A program made the translations under genes and the position numbers. The notes beneath the pieces were generated by a model, which was not told the DNA's origin, did no database searches, and saw only the letters and a list, made by a program, of their open reading frames with translations. DNA of 23,264 nucleotides from assembly GCA_003157945.1 (NCBI GenBank), contig PMFY01000034.1:277-23540 (forward strand). The letters are read 5' to 3'. This DNA comes from Acidimicrobiaceae bacterium (lineage in GTDB: Bacteria > Actinomycetota > Acidimicrobiia > Acidimicrobiales > RAAP-2). The stretch's first letter is position 1. Each line of letters starts with the position of its first letter. This document shows positions 1 through 7,651 of the stretch, in pieces.

Positions 1-1348
1 GCGCGCCGTGATCGGCGAACGGGATATTGTTGAGATAATAAAATTCGTTGTCGGCATCGAAGGCGCCCCAGGCGCCGTTCTCGCTCTGCATGCCGAGAAT
101 CCACTCGCGCGCGCGCGCGAGGCTTTCGCGAAAGCGTGGCTCGCCGGACAGGCTCTGCACACGATCCATCGCCATGGCGACCACCGCAGTGTCGTCGACG
201 TCGGGATAATGCGGATTGGCATATTGGAACGCCCAGCCGCCCGGCCTTACGTTTGGCCGCCGGGCGATCCAGTCGCCGCGCAGGTCGAGCACCTGCATCG
301 GCACCAGCCAATCGAGGCCGCGGCTTGCTTCCTTGACCGCGCGCTTGCCGCCGGCCTCCAACAGCGTGTGACAGACCAGACCGGTGTCCCAGATCGGCGA
401 CACGCAGGGTTGGCAGTAGGCCTCGTCCTCGTGCACCACCAATAATTTCTCGATCGACTTGCGCGCGATGGCGCGCTGCGGATCGCCCTCCGGATAGCCG
501 AGCGCGTCGAACATCATCACCGAATTCGCCATCGCCGGAAAAATCGCGCCGAGCCCGTCCTCGCCGTTGAGCCGCTCGCCGACCCAGGCGACGGCGGCAG
601 CGATCGCGCGCTGCCGCGCGCGCTTGGGAAACGACGGCTCGGTCGAGCGCAACAGATTGTCGACGCCGCGGAAGAACCAGAACCACGACGCCTTCTGCTG
701 CGGCGCCTTCGGCGCCGGTCCAAGCGTGTCGGGGGGCCTGAGAAACAGCTCGTCGATGCGCACGCCCTTGGCGTTGCGCGCCCGCGGCTTTTTCGCCATC
801 AGCACCAGAAGCGGCACGATCACGGTGCGGCTCCAATACGACATCTTGTCGAGGTGAAACGGAAACCACTTCGGCAGCAGCATGATCTCGACCGGCATCA
901 CCGGCACCGCGCGCCACGGAATAAATCCGAACAGCGCCAGCATGAGCCGCGTGAAGACGTTGGCTTTGGCGGCGCCGCCGCGGGCGCGCACCGCTTCGCG
1001 GGCGCGCCGCATGTGGTCGGCATCAACGGAATCGCCGATCATCTTCAGCGCGAAATAGGCCTTCACCGTCGCACTGACATCGAGTTCGCCGTCGGCGAAC
1101 AGCGCCCAGCCGCCATGGGCGCCCTGGATGCGGCGCAGATAGACGGCGATCTTGGCTTCCAGCTCGGCGTCAACGGGCTCGCCGAGATAATGGCGCAGCA
1201 AGACATATTCGGCGGGAATGGTGGCGTCGGCTTCAAGCTCGAATACCCAATGGCCGTCGGGACGCTGCCGGTCGAGCAGCGCCTGCGTCGCAGCTGCGAT
1301 AGGACGGTCGAGATCGATAACGGGTGAGTCCGTCATGTGAAAATTCAT
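1..1348 (-). CDS. shc: Squalene-hopene cyclase, 3' end cut by window edge
   Basis: This enzyme cyclises squalene to hopene/diplopterol at the inner membrane, the committing step of hopanoid synthesis. About 449 N-terminal residues of a usual ~650 are present; the C-terminus lies beyond base 1. The catalytic DVDDT (DxDDT acid motif) is residues 383-387 (bases 202-188), followed by AVVAMAMDRV. QW-type repeats are visible, for example RQRPDGHWVF near the N-terminus, QGAHGGWALF, and QSENGAWGAFD close to the edge. I chose ATG at 1348 because GGAG lies 6 nt upstream; an in-frame ATG at 1360, next to the hpnE stop, is the alternative. Only 12 bp separate it from hpnE, so the two are presumably cotranscribed. 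The product is certain; the exact start is less so. Confidence 0.96.
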   Translation of the reverse strand, partial: MNFHMTDSPVIDLDRPIAAATQALLDRQRPDGHWVFELEADATIPAEYVLLRHYLGEPVDAELEAKIAVYLRRIQGAHGGWALFADGELDVSATVKAYFALKMIGDSVDADHMRRAREAVRARGGAAKANVFTRLMLALFGFIPWRAVPVMPVEIMLLPKWFPFHLDKMSYWSRTVIVPLLVLMAKKPRARNAKGVRIDELFLRPPDTLGPAPKAPQQKASWFWFFRGVDNLLRSTEPSFPKRARQRAIAAAVAWVGERLNGEDGLGAIFPAMANSVMMFDALGYPEGDPQRAIARKSIEKLLVVHEDEAYCQPCVSPIWDTGLVCHTLLEAGGKRAVKEASRGLDWLVPMQVLDLRGDWIARRPNVRPGGWAFQYANPHYPDVDDTAVVAMAMDRVQSLSGEPRFRESLARAREWILGMQSENGAWGAFDADNEFYYLNNIPFADHGA

Positions 1349-1360
1349 TTGCCACTCCAT

Positions 1361-2605
1361 TCAGCGGCTTGCAATCAGCCCGGCCGCACGATTGCCGGAT
1401 CGGATCGCGCCTTCGATCGTCGCTGGCAGGCCGGTATTCGTCCAATCTCCGGCAAGAATAAGGTTTTGCCACGAGGTTTCGGCGCCGGGGCGCCTTGCGT
1501 CCTGCTCAGGCGTGGCGGCAAAAGTAGCGCGGCGCTCGCGCACGATCTGCCAAGGCGGCAGTTCGGCCGGCAAGCCGGTCAGGCCTGAAACCTCGCCCCA
1601 GATCGTCTTCGCCAGTTCCTCTCTCGGGGTATCGACCAATCTATCTCCGGCGCTAATCGTGACCGATAGCCGGCCGGGAAAAGCGAAAAGCCATTCGACC
1701 GTTCCCTTGAGCACGCCAAGGATCGGCGGCTGCCCGGCCGGCGGGTCGACCCGGAAATGCGCATTGACGATGGCGCGAAACTCGGTCGGCACCTGAAGGC
1801 CGCGGACGAGCGAGGCCGCGATGTAAGGCGGCACCGCGAGAATGACCGTATCATCGGCCGACAGCGCGATTGTTTCATCGCCAAAATCGAGCGCCTCGAC
1901 GCGCGCGGTGCCAAAGCGGAAGGCGCGCAACTGCTCGCCGAACCGCACGGCGACCCGGCGCTGTTGCAGGAAGGCGAGCGCCGGTTCGATCAGCGTCGCA
2001 CTTAAGCCCTCGCGCGCGAGCAGCGGCCGGCAGGCACGACCGCCGGCGGCGAGCGTCTCATGAATGACCGCGCTGGCAAGCTTCGCCGATCCTTGCGGCG
2101 GCGCGATATTGAGCGCCGCGACAAGAAGCGGCTCGACCAGTCGGTCGTAGAGCAGACCTTTGCAAGCGATGACCTCGCCCACCGTCTTGCCGAACGGCGG
2201 CCGCAAGAGCCGCAGCAGCGCCGCGTAATCAAGCGCCCGCGTTCCCGGGACGCGACGGGTGGGATCGAAGATCCAGAACGGCACGCGGCTGTCATTGAAG
2301 CGCAGCGTCCAGCGTTCGCCGCTTGCGAAATCGACGAACGGAAATTCGGCGTGCGGCGGACCGGCCAAGCGTTCCGCCGCGCCGATGTCGCGCAAATAGT
2401 CAATTGCGGCCCGATTGCCGGACAGCAACAAATGGTTGCCGTTGTCGATGGTCATGCCGACCGAAGCGTCGTGATAGGAGCGGCAGCGGCCGCCGGCGGC
2501 GCTGGTCGCTTCGTGCACGATCACCTTGCCGGCCCCCGTGGACAGCTTGACGGCAGCGGACAATCCGGCAAGGCCGGCGCCGATGATGTGGACGGTTCTA
2601 GTCAT
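1361..2605 (-). CDS. hpnE: Hydroxysqualene oxidoreductase HpnE (squalene-associated FAD-dependent desaturase)
   Basis: This flavoprotein converts hydroxysqualene to squalene, the last step of the HpnCDE route that replaces a single squalene synthase. It is 414 aa, the normal length. The N-terminus holds the dinucleotide-binding motif HIIGAGLAGLSAA (GxGxxG, residues 9-14), then an acidic residue and the AAGGRCRS stretch typical of amine-oxidase/CrtI-fold proteins. The C-terminus has the FAD-contacting LILAGDWTNTGLPATIEGA stretch. It sits directly upstream of shc on the same strand. Its usual upstream partner hpnD is about 3.3 kb away instead of adjacent, so it probably needs its own promoter in the 534-bp gap upstream. 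Confidence 0.95.
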   Translation of the reverse strand: MTRTVHIIGAGLAGLSAAVKLSTGAGKVIVHEATSAAGGRCRSYHDASVGMTIDNGNHLLLSGNRAAIDYLRDIGAAERLAGPPHAEFPFVDFASGERWTLRFNDSRVPFWIFDPTRRVPGTRALDYAALLRLLRPPFGKTVGEVIACKGLLYDRLVEPLLVAALNIAPPQGSAKLASAVIHETLAAGGRACRPLLAREGLSATLIEPALAFLQQRRVAVRFGEQLRAFRFGTARVEALDFGDETIALSADDTVILAVPPYIAASLVRGLQVPTEFRAIVNAHFRVDPPAGQPPILGVLKGTVEWLFAFPGRLSVTISAGDRLVDTPREELAKTIWGEVSGLTGLPAELPPWQIVRERRATFAATPEQDARRPGAETSWQNLILAGDWTNTGLPATIEGAIRSGNRAAGLIASR

Positions 2606-2680
2606 GGTTTGATTGGCTTATCTCCCGGCAGCCCGTTGCGAGCCGGGAAATGCAGCTCCAGACCTGATTGGGGTTGCATT

Positions 2681-2686
2681 ATTCTA
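2681..2686 (-). promoter_or_regulatory. Possible -10 element for hpnE-shc
   Basis: TAGAAT on the minus strand matches TATAAT at five of six positions and lies about 75 bp upstream of the hpnE start. No good -35 hexamer is found 16-18 bp further upstream, so this is a weak call, made mainly because hpnE has been separated from hpnD and needs a promoter. Confidence 0.25.
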
Positions 2687-2749
2687 TCGGCAGCCTCCGG
2701 CGGCGCCTCCACACCGCGTACGCTTAGAGGGGATTTTCGTTACCGGCAA

Positions 2750-2770
2750 CCGCCGCTGCGCCAGCGGCGG
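2750..2770. repeat. Perfect 9-bp hairpin in intergenic region
   Basis: The arms CCGCCGCTG and CAGCGGCGG pair completely around a CGC loop. There is no T-run on either side, so it is not an obvious intrinsic terminator. It may be a short intergenic palindrome or part of the hpnE leader. Confidence 0.5.
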
Positions 2771-3013
2771 ACGATTCATCGGACCGGCTTTCGTAACTTT
2801 GGCGATGCCCTCACCGAACTTGGCGCAAGACGATCGGAGGGTTTTAACTGGGGACTTATAAATCGAGCTTGATTGAGTGCCGCTTGCTCGACGTCCGCTG
2901 TGCCCCGATAACGACGAAGTTCTGCACCGCAGCGAAATGTCGCGAAGGGCCAATTGCCAACATCTTGGTTAGTTCAATTCCTGGCCGTTAGCGGTCGCCG
3001 CCGCCGTTTCAGA

Positions 3014-3030
3014 GTGCTCAATTGTGCTCA
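3014..3030 (+). promoter_or_regulatory. Phased direct repeat, candidate AraC-family binding site
   Basis: Two copies of GTGCTCA start at 3014 and 3024, one helical turn apart, about 110 bp upstream of the AraC-family gene and before an AT-rich tract. AraC-family proteins often bind tandem direct half-sites, so autoregulation is possible. The assignment rests on position and phasing only. Confidence 0.3.
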
Positions 3031-3139
3031 GACGGCCGGGCATCATCCCCAAATTGCTGTAGAACTAATATTATATTAAAAATTAAAGGCTCGGTGTTGC
3101 AAACCAGATTACTGAAATCGCCCTGAAGGTAAGGCATTC

Positions 3140-4186
3140 ATGAAGCGCGCCTTTCAGGTCAGTCGCGGTCGGCACGCGATGGTAACCTCGCAACTCATCG
3201 AGGGAATTCTCGCCGCGGCCACCGCAGCGGGGCTTGTTGATTCCGCGCGTGTGGACGCCCTGCGGGCCGGCGTCTCGACCCGAAGCCTCGAAGTTCAAAC
3301 GTCAGGGCGCGTCTCAGAAACAGCGCTTCTTTGGCTATGGGGTGCGCTCGCCGACCTTGCCGGCGGTCATCGGATCGGTGCAGAGCTTGCGCCTTTCGCC
3401 GGTGCAAGCGCGTGGGGAGTGGTGGGCGAGGCGGCGATCCACGCCGTGTCGCTCACCGACGCTTTCGAGCGTATCGCGCGCTACGTCCGCCTTGCAGCTG
3501 AAAGCGTGAGGATCGGGGTCGACGTGAACGAGCGTTCTTTTGCAGTGACGTATCGGCTCTTGGGCAGCGGCGCAAACCCTTCTAGCGGAGGCGCGGCTGC
3601 AGCGATGCTCTGGGCCAACGCGAACCTGGCGCTAGTGCCAGAGCGGGCATTCGGTGTGCGCCTGCGTCCGGTGTCAGCCGAACTCGCCTGTGCTGCGCCA
3701 GGTGATACGGGAGGCGTCATCGCCGATATATTCGGGACCGACGTGAAGTTTGGAACTGCAGATTGGCGCCTTGTCTTCGACCTGGCGGCCGTCCTCGCCG
3801 TCTCGCGACCCGTCGCATCTTCCGCGCTCCCATATATCGACGCGTACGCCAACAGGGCGCTCAGCGATGTACCGGCAATCGACGACATCGTTGGCGTGGT
3901 CGCCGCTGAGGTTCGCGACCGCCTAGCCGGAGGGCCGCCGACGGTGGCTGAGATCGCGAGCGCGCTCGGCCTGTCAATGCGCACGCTCCAGCGTCGCCTG
4001 GCCATCGCCGGCCGAAGCTTTGCGGCCTTGCTAGACGAGGTCCGGCGCGCCCGCGCTGAGGAGTTGCTGGCTGACGGCAGGTGGGACTTCGCCGAGATTG
4101 CTTACAAGCTCGGCTATTCCGAGCGAAGCACTTTTACGCGGGCTGCGATCCGCTGGTTCGGCGTGCCACCGAGCGGGATACGTTGA
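3140..4186 (+). CDS. AraC-family transcriptional regulator with arabinose-binding-like N-terminal domain
   Basis: A 348-aa cytoplasmic DNA-binding protein. Residues from about 25 to 220 resemble the ligand-sensing N-terminal domain of the OruR/ArgR/MmsR-type AraC subgroup. Residues from about 255 to the end form the double helix-turn-helix: TVAEIASALGLSMRTLQRRL is helix-turn-helix one, and EIAYKLGYSERSTFTRAAIRW with PPSGIR at the end is the conserved second half. AAGG lies 5 nt before the ATG at 3140; an internal ATG at 3179 is an alternative. It is followed after 189 bp by an alpha/beta hydrolase on the same strand, its likely target. Both sit between hpnD and hpnE, in opposite orientation to the hpn genes. 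The ligand is unknown. Confidence 0.9.
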   Translation: MKRAFQVSRGRHAMVTSQLIEGILAAATAAGLVDSARVDALRAGVSTRSLEVQTSGRVSETALLWLWGALADLAGGHRIGAELAPFAGASAWGVVGEAAIHAVSLTDAFERIARYVRLAAESVRIGVDVNERSFAVTYRLLGSGANPSSGGAAAAMLWANANLALVPERAFGVRLRPVSAELACAAPGDTGGVIADIFGTDVKFGTADWRLVFDLAAVLAVSRPVASSALPYIDAYANRALSDVPAIDDIVGVVAAEVRDRLAGGPPTVAEIASALGLSMRTLQRRLAIAGRSFAALLDEVRRARAEELLADGRWDFAEIAYKLGYSERSTFTRAAIRWFGVPPSGIR

Positions 4187-4375
4187 TCGCAGCGCAGCAA
4201 CCGAGATCGCCGCTCGTTCGACCGTGCGCGCCTATTGCTTGACATCATGCGCCATTAACGCGACGGCACCGAAAAGCGGTCAATTTTATACAGACGCACG
4301 TCGTTAGCGCTTCTTACGCTCGTCAAATACGCCCCATTAAAAGCCAATTCCAATTGAACGACAGGAACAGATGAA

Positions 4376-5659
4376 ATGAACATAAATCTGAAACAAGCGC
4401 CCACCACGAAGGTCCCGGCAAAACCGGCGACAACAATCGGAGCGATTTTCGGTGCCACGCCGGGGATGCCGGGGATGTTCAAATCGAACTTCGACTACCA
4501 ACTCGTCAGAGGCATGGTGGCCGGCGCCTATGGCGAGGGTGGCGCGTTCGGCGAGCTGTATTCGACAGCGCGACGGGTCGTGGACCGCGACATTAACAGC
4601 TGGGCTGTCGAATGGACGGGCACGGCCGAGCGGGTCGAGGCCGTAGCCCACAGCAGCCTGAGCGGCGGGCACGTTGTCAGTGCGCGTGAGGCGTTCTTGC
4701 GAGCATCGCTCTATTGGCGAACGGGTCTCTTCTACCTCGAAAGCAAGGATCCCCGACAACTCGCCATGTACCATCGCCACCGCTCGTGCTTCAGGCAGGC
4801 CTCGGCGCTGTTCGACCCACCCATCGAGCCGGTCAGCATTCCCTATGAGAACGGCAAGACACTGCCGGGGTATTTCATGCGCGCTTCGGCGTCCGGCGGC
4901 CCGCGTCCGACCCTGATGATCCTCGGGGGCGGCGACACCACTTGCGAGGAGCTATATGACTTTGGCGGTGGCGCGGCGGCGGTTCGCCGCGGCTACAACG
5001 CGTTTCTATGGGAGGGCCCCGGCCAGGTTGGCGCCTACGCCCTGGACCCGAGCCTGACCTATCGGCCGGACTGGGAAGTCCCGACCCGATACGCCGTCGA
5101 CTACGTTCTGTCCCGCGACGACGTCGACCCCAAGAGGCTTGCGCTCTCCGGGCACAGCATGGGCGGATATTTCGCCCCGCGGGCGGCGGCATACGAGAAG
5201 CGCATTACCGCCGTGATCGCCAATTCGCTGACGCCGGAGTTCAAGCCCGTCCTCATGGCCGGATTGGGTCTCGATCCGAACGCGCCCTACGGCAACGACA
5301 CTGAGAACAAGATCGACCTCTCCGAGCCGATGAAGAAGTACATGGCGACAAATTTCTGGCAGCGATTGGGTTTGGCCGATGGATCGCTTCCAGCATTGTT
5401 GGACGAACTCGGCCGCTACAGCTTGGCCGGGATCGAGGGGAAGATCACCTGCCCCTTGTTGAACTTCGCTGGCGAAGGCGAAGGACCCTTGATGAACGGC
5501 CTGGGACACGACTTCTACGAGAAGCTGACCTGCCCAAAGACGGAACGCCTGGTACGCTTGATCGAAGGCGGGGAGGCTCACTGCCAAATGAACAACCCTA
5601 GCCTCAAACACCAGATCGAGTTCGACTGGTTGGACGACGTCTTCAAGAAGAACAAATAA
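4376..5659 (+). CDS. Alpha/beta hydrolase (FrsA / dihydroxypseudooxynicotine-hydrolase-like)
   Basis: A 427-aa protein with a helical N-terminal region (about residues 1-160) and a C-terminal alpha/beta hydrolase fold, an arrangement seen in the FrsA/DHPON-hydrolase group. The nucleophile elbow is GHSMGG with Ser261, in the stretch LALSGHSMGGYFAPRAAAYE. The probable oxyanion region is ILGGGDTTCEELYDFGGGAAAVRRG. The probable catalytic His is His402 in GGEAHCQMNN. At the expected acid position I see Glu367/Glu369 (NFAGEGEGPL) and no Asp. No signal peptide is evident. AGGA lies 9 nt before the ATG. A strong hairpin follows 15 bp after the stop. It probably forms a functional pair with the AraC-family gene upstream. 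The substrate cannot be read from sequence; esters, lactones or C-C bonds next to ketones are all possible. Confidence 0.85.
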   Translation: MNINLKQAPTTKVPAKPATTIGAIFGATPGMPGMFKSNFDYQLVRGMVAGAYGEGGAFGELYSTARRVVDRDINSWAVEWTGTAERVEAVAHSSLSGGHVVSAREAFLRASLYWRTGLFYLESKDPRQLAMYHRHRSCFRQASALFDPPIEPVSIPYENGKTLPGYFMRASASGGPRPTLMILGGGDTTCEELYDFGGGAAAVRRGYNAFLWEGPGQVGAYALDPSLTYRPDWEVPTRYAVDYVLSRDDVDPKRLALSGHSMGGYFAPRAAAYEKRITAVIANSLTPEFKPVLMAGLGLDPNAPYGNDTENKIDLSEPMKKYMATNFWQRLGLADGSLPALLDELGRYSLAGIEGKITCPLLNFAGEGEGPLMNGLGHDFYEKLTCPKTERLVRLIEGGEAHCQMNNPSLKHQIEFDWLDDVFKKNK

Positions 5660-5674
5660 ATAATGAGCTAGCCG

Positions 5675-5704
5675 CTGCTGGCCCTTTTCATAAGGGGCCA
5701 GCAG
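5675..5704. terminator. Terminator-like hairpin after the hydrolase gene
   Basis: The arms CTGCTGGCCC (5675-5684) and GGGCCAGCAG (5695-5704) pair perfectly over 10 bp and can extend inward through T/A and G/T pairs. It lies 15 bp after the hydrolase stop and 192 bp from the convergent hpnD stop. There is no strong T-run after it on either strand. It may serve both converging units. Confidence 0.6.
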
Positions 5705-5896
5705 ACGACGTCAATCTTTGCTGAAAACTAAATTGCCGTGAGGGCCGCTTCGGGTCATTCGCGCCCGGGTCGTCGCAGCAGTAAGTCTGGCTATGGCCGC
5801 TGTGTCCCAAAAGCGGAAATGAGTTCAAAGCGTCATGGCCGCCATTATCAAGCCTACATCTATCTGCATCTTGTTGTCGGCATCTGAGTCCACGCG

Positions 5897-6754
5897 CTAA
5901 AACAGATTGCGCAGCACGATGAGAAGAAATTTCCCGCGCGGCAGATGCACCGGCTGACGCGGCGGCGCAAAGCCCCGCGCGATCAGCTCATCGAGAATAA
6001 GCCGATAGGCCTCGCCCATGATCCGTGGCGCCCGCACGACGCGGCGCGGGCTTTCCGCCATGACCGCGCGGGCTTTTTCGAACTCGGCTTGCGCCAAAGC
6101 GACCAGTGTCGCGCACGGCTTGCCGATCGCCGGATGGGCTATCACCGCGGCCGGCTCGGTCGAGGTAATCCCCGCGGCTTGCAGCTCCTCGCGCGGCAGA
6201 TAAAGCCGCCCCAGACTTGCGTCCTCGTCGAGGTCGCGCAGGATATTGGTCAACTGCAGCGCGCGGCCGAGATGATGCGCCAGCGCAAGGCCTGCGTCGC
6301 GTTCCATGCCGAACACGTGCACCGAAAGCCGGCCGACCGCGCAGGCGACCCGGTCGCAGTAGAGATCGAGCGTCACGTGATCAGGCGCACGGATATCGGC
6401 AATGACATCCATCTCCATGCCGGCGATGACGGCGAGAAAATCGCCACGATCGAGCGCGAATGAGCGCACCGCCTGCGCCAGACCGGCCAGATGCGGCGGG
6501 GCCGAGCCGGCATAGACGGCCGCGATATCGCTGCGCCATTGCTCGAGCGCATCGAGCCGCGGCTCGCGCGGCCCCGGATCGTCGGCAATGTCGTCGACCG
6601 CGCGGCAGAACGAATAAATTTCGAACATCGCCTCGCGCTGGGCGCGCGGCAAGATCCGCATCCCCAAATAGAACGAGCTGCCCGCCGCGCGCGCGGCCGC
6701 CGGTGTGGGCGCTGGCGTGGGTTCTGGTGCGGCCTCTTTTGCGACCTCTTGCAC
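5897..6754 (-). CDS. hpnD: Presqualene diphosphate synthase HpnD
   Basis: This enzyme condenses two farnesyl diphosphates to presqualene diphosphate, the first step of the HpnCDE squalene route. It is 285 aa, a phytoene/squalene synthase-family protein. The first aspartate-rich motif is RAVDDIADD (Asp54-Asp58). The second is in LQLTNILRDLDEDASLGRLYLP (NxxxDxxED pattern). The first ~25 residues are a Pro/Ala-rich, probably disordered extension. The start is GTG at 6754, directly abutting the hpnC stop (TGAGTG), so translation is probably coupled. The gene that normally follows, hpnE, is not adjacent; instead the gene converges on an alpha/beta hydrolase. Confidence 0.94.
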   Translation of the reverse strand: MQEVAKEAAPEPTPAPTPAAARAAGSSFYLGMRILPRAQREAMFEIYSFCRAVDDIADDPGPREPRLDALEQWRSDIAAVYAGSAPPHLAGLAQAVRSFALDRGDFLAVIAGMEMDVIADIRAPDHVTLDLYCDRVACAVGRLSVHVFGMERDAGLALAHHLGRALQLTNILRDLDEDASLGRLYLPREELQAAGITSTEPAAVIAHPAIGKPCATLVALAQAEFEKARAVMAESPRRVVRAPRIMGEAYRLILDELIARGFAPPRQPVHLPRGKFLLIVLRNLF

Positions 6755-7651
6755 TCAAGCACCCCGCGGCTTGTGTGCTGCGGCGAAAAAACGCCGGCTG
6801 AAGCGGCGCGAGACGCCGCGCAAAATACCGGCAAGCGTGAGGCCGGCGACGGCGGGCGGGCGCAGATGCACGGGCTCGTTCAGCGGGTCGCGCGTTTGCA
6901 AGAGGCGCGTCAGCCGATGCGCCAAAGTATTGATGACGGCGACCTCGAGAGCAAGCCGCGTGTCGTTGATCATCGCGGCAAAGCCGTCGCTTTCGCTCAA
7001 CAGCCGTTCGGTTCGCGCTGCGAGCGCGTGCAGGCAATCGAGCAGTTCAGGCGTCGAGCGCGCCTCGCCAAGCGCCTCGACTGCGCTGCCGCTCAAGGCG
7101 AGCGCATCCTGCGGGATATAGACCCGGTCGAGGTTCACATAGTCTTCTTTGCAGTCCTGCAGATGATTGATGATCTGCAAGGCGGCGCACAGCGCATCGT
7201 TTGCCGGCCAGACCGCGTGGCTCTCGCCGTGGACGTCGCAGACGAAGCGGCCGACCGGCATCGCAGACAGCGAGCAATAGGCGATGAGATCGTCCCAGTC
7301 GCGATAGCGCAATTTGGTGACGTCGAGCTTGAATGCGGCGATCAGATCCTGCGCGTGTTTCGGCGACAGCCCGCGCACTGCAAGCGCCGCCCGCAGCCGC
7401 ACCGCGACCGCATCGTCGGCATTGGCGCCGTTCAAGCCGGCTTCGAGGCGATCGAGCAGCGCAAGCTTCTCCGGCGCCGACAGCGTCGCATGATCGGCGA
7501 TGTCGTCGGCGGTGCGCACGAAATTGTAGAACGACAGGATCGCGTCGCGATGGCGCGGATGAATGAGAAAGGACGCCACCGGAAAATTCTCGTCCCGGTG
7601 GCCCTTGCCCGAGCGCCAATCGTTAGCGCCCTGTGTGCTCGCGTCATTCAT
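6755..7651 (-). CDS. hpnC: Hydroxysqualene synthase HpnC
   Basis: This enzyme converts presqualene diphosphate to hydroxysqualene. It is 298 aa and belongs to the squalene/phytoene synthase family. The first aspartate-rich motif is RTADDIADH (Asp49-Asp53). The second region is LQIINHLQDCKEDYVNLDRVYIP, where the HpnC-type QDCKEDY replaces the RDLDED of HpnD. I start it at ATG 7651, which overlaps the hpnB stop as ATGA; the open frame extends further upstream, but that part lies over hpnB and has no family similarity. It abuts hpnD at the other end. hpnB-hpnC-hpnD thus form a tightly packed, translationally coupled operon. Confidence 0.94.
   Translation of the reverse strand: MNDASTQGANDWRSGKGHRDENFPVASFLIHPRHRDAILSFYNFVRTADDIADHATLSAPEKLALLDRLEAGLNGANADDAVAVRLRAALAVRGLSPKHAQDLIAAFKLDVTKLRYRDWDDLIAYCSLSAMPVGRFVCDVHGESHAVWPANDALCAALQIINHLQDCKEDYVNLDRVYIPQDALALSGSAVEALGEARSTPELLDCLHALAARTERLLSESDGFAAMINDTRLALEVAVINTLAHRLTRLLQTRDPLNEPVHLRPPAVAGLTLAGILRGVSRRFSRRFFAAAHKPRGA

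Larger units (their letters stand above)
2606..3139. other. 534-bp intergenic region between hpnE and the AraC-family gene
   Basis: No convincing gene here. It separates the divergent hpnE (minus) and the AraC-family regulator (plus), so it should hold both promoters. I can see a TAGAAT hexamer on the minus strand, a perfect 9-bp GC hairpin at 2750-2770, a 10-bp-phased GTGCTCA direct repeat at 3014-3030, and an AT-rich tract at about 3061-3089 just before the regulator. A minus-strand open frame of 89 codons (2684-2953) shows no recognisable domain and I do not call it. Confidence 0.6.

Noticed and set aside
2684..2953. An 89-codon minus-strand frame in the hpnE-AraC gap
   Set aside because: No domain, no good ribosome site, and it includes the hairpin at 2750-2770. 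It may be chance or part of an intergenic repeat.
4239..4244. A perfect TTGACA hexamer before the hydrolase gene
   Set aside because: No acceptable -10 lies 16-19 bp downstream, so I do not call a promoter.
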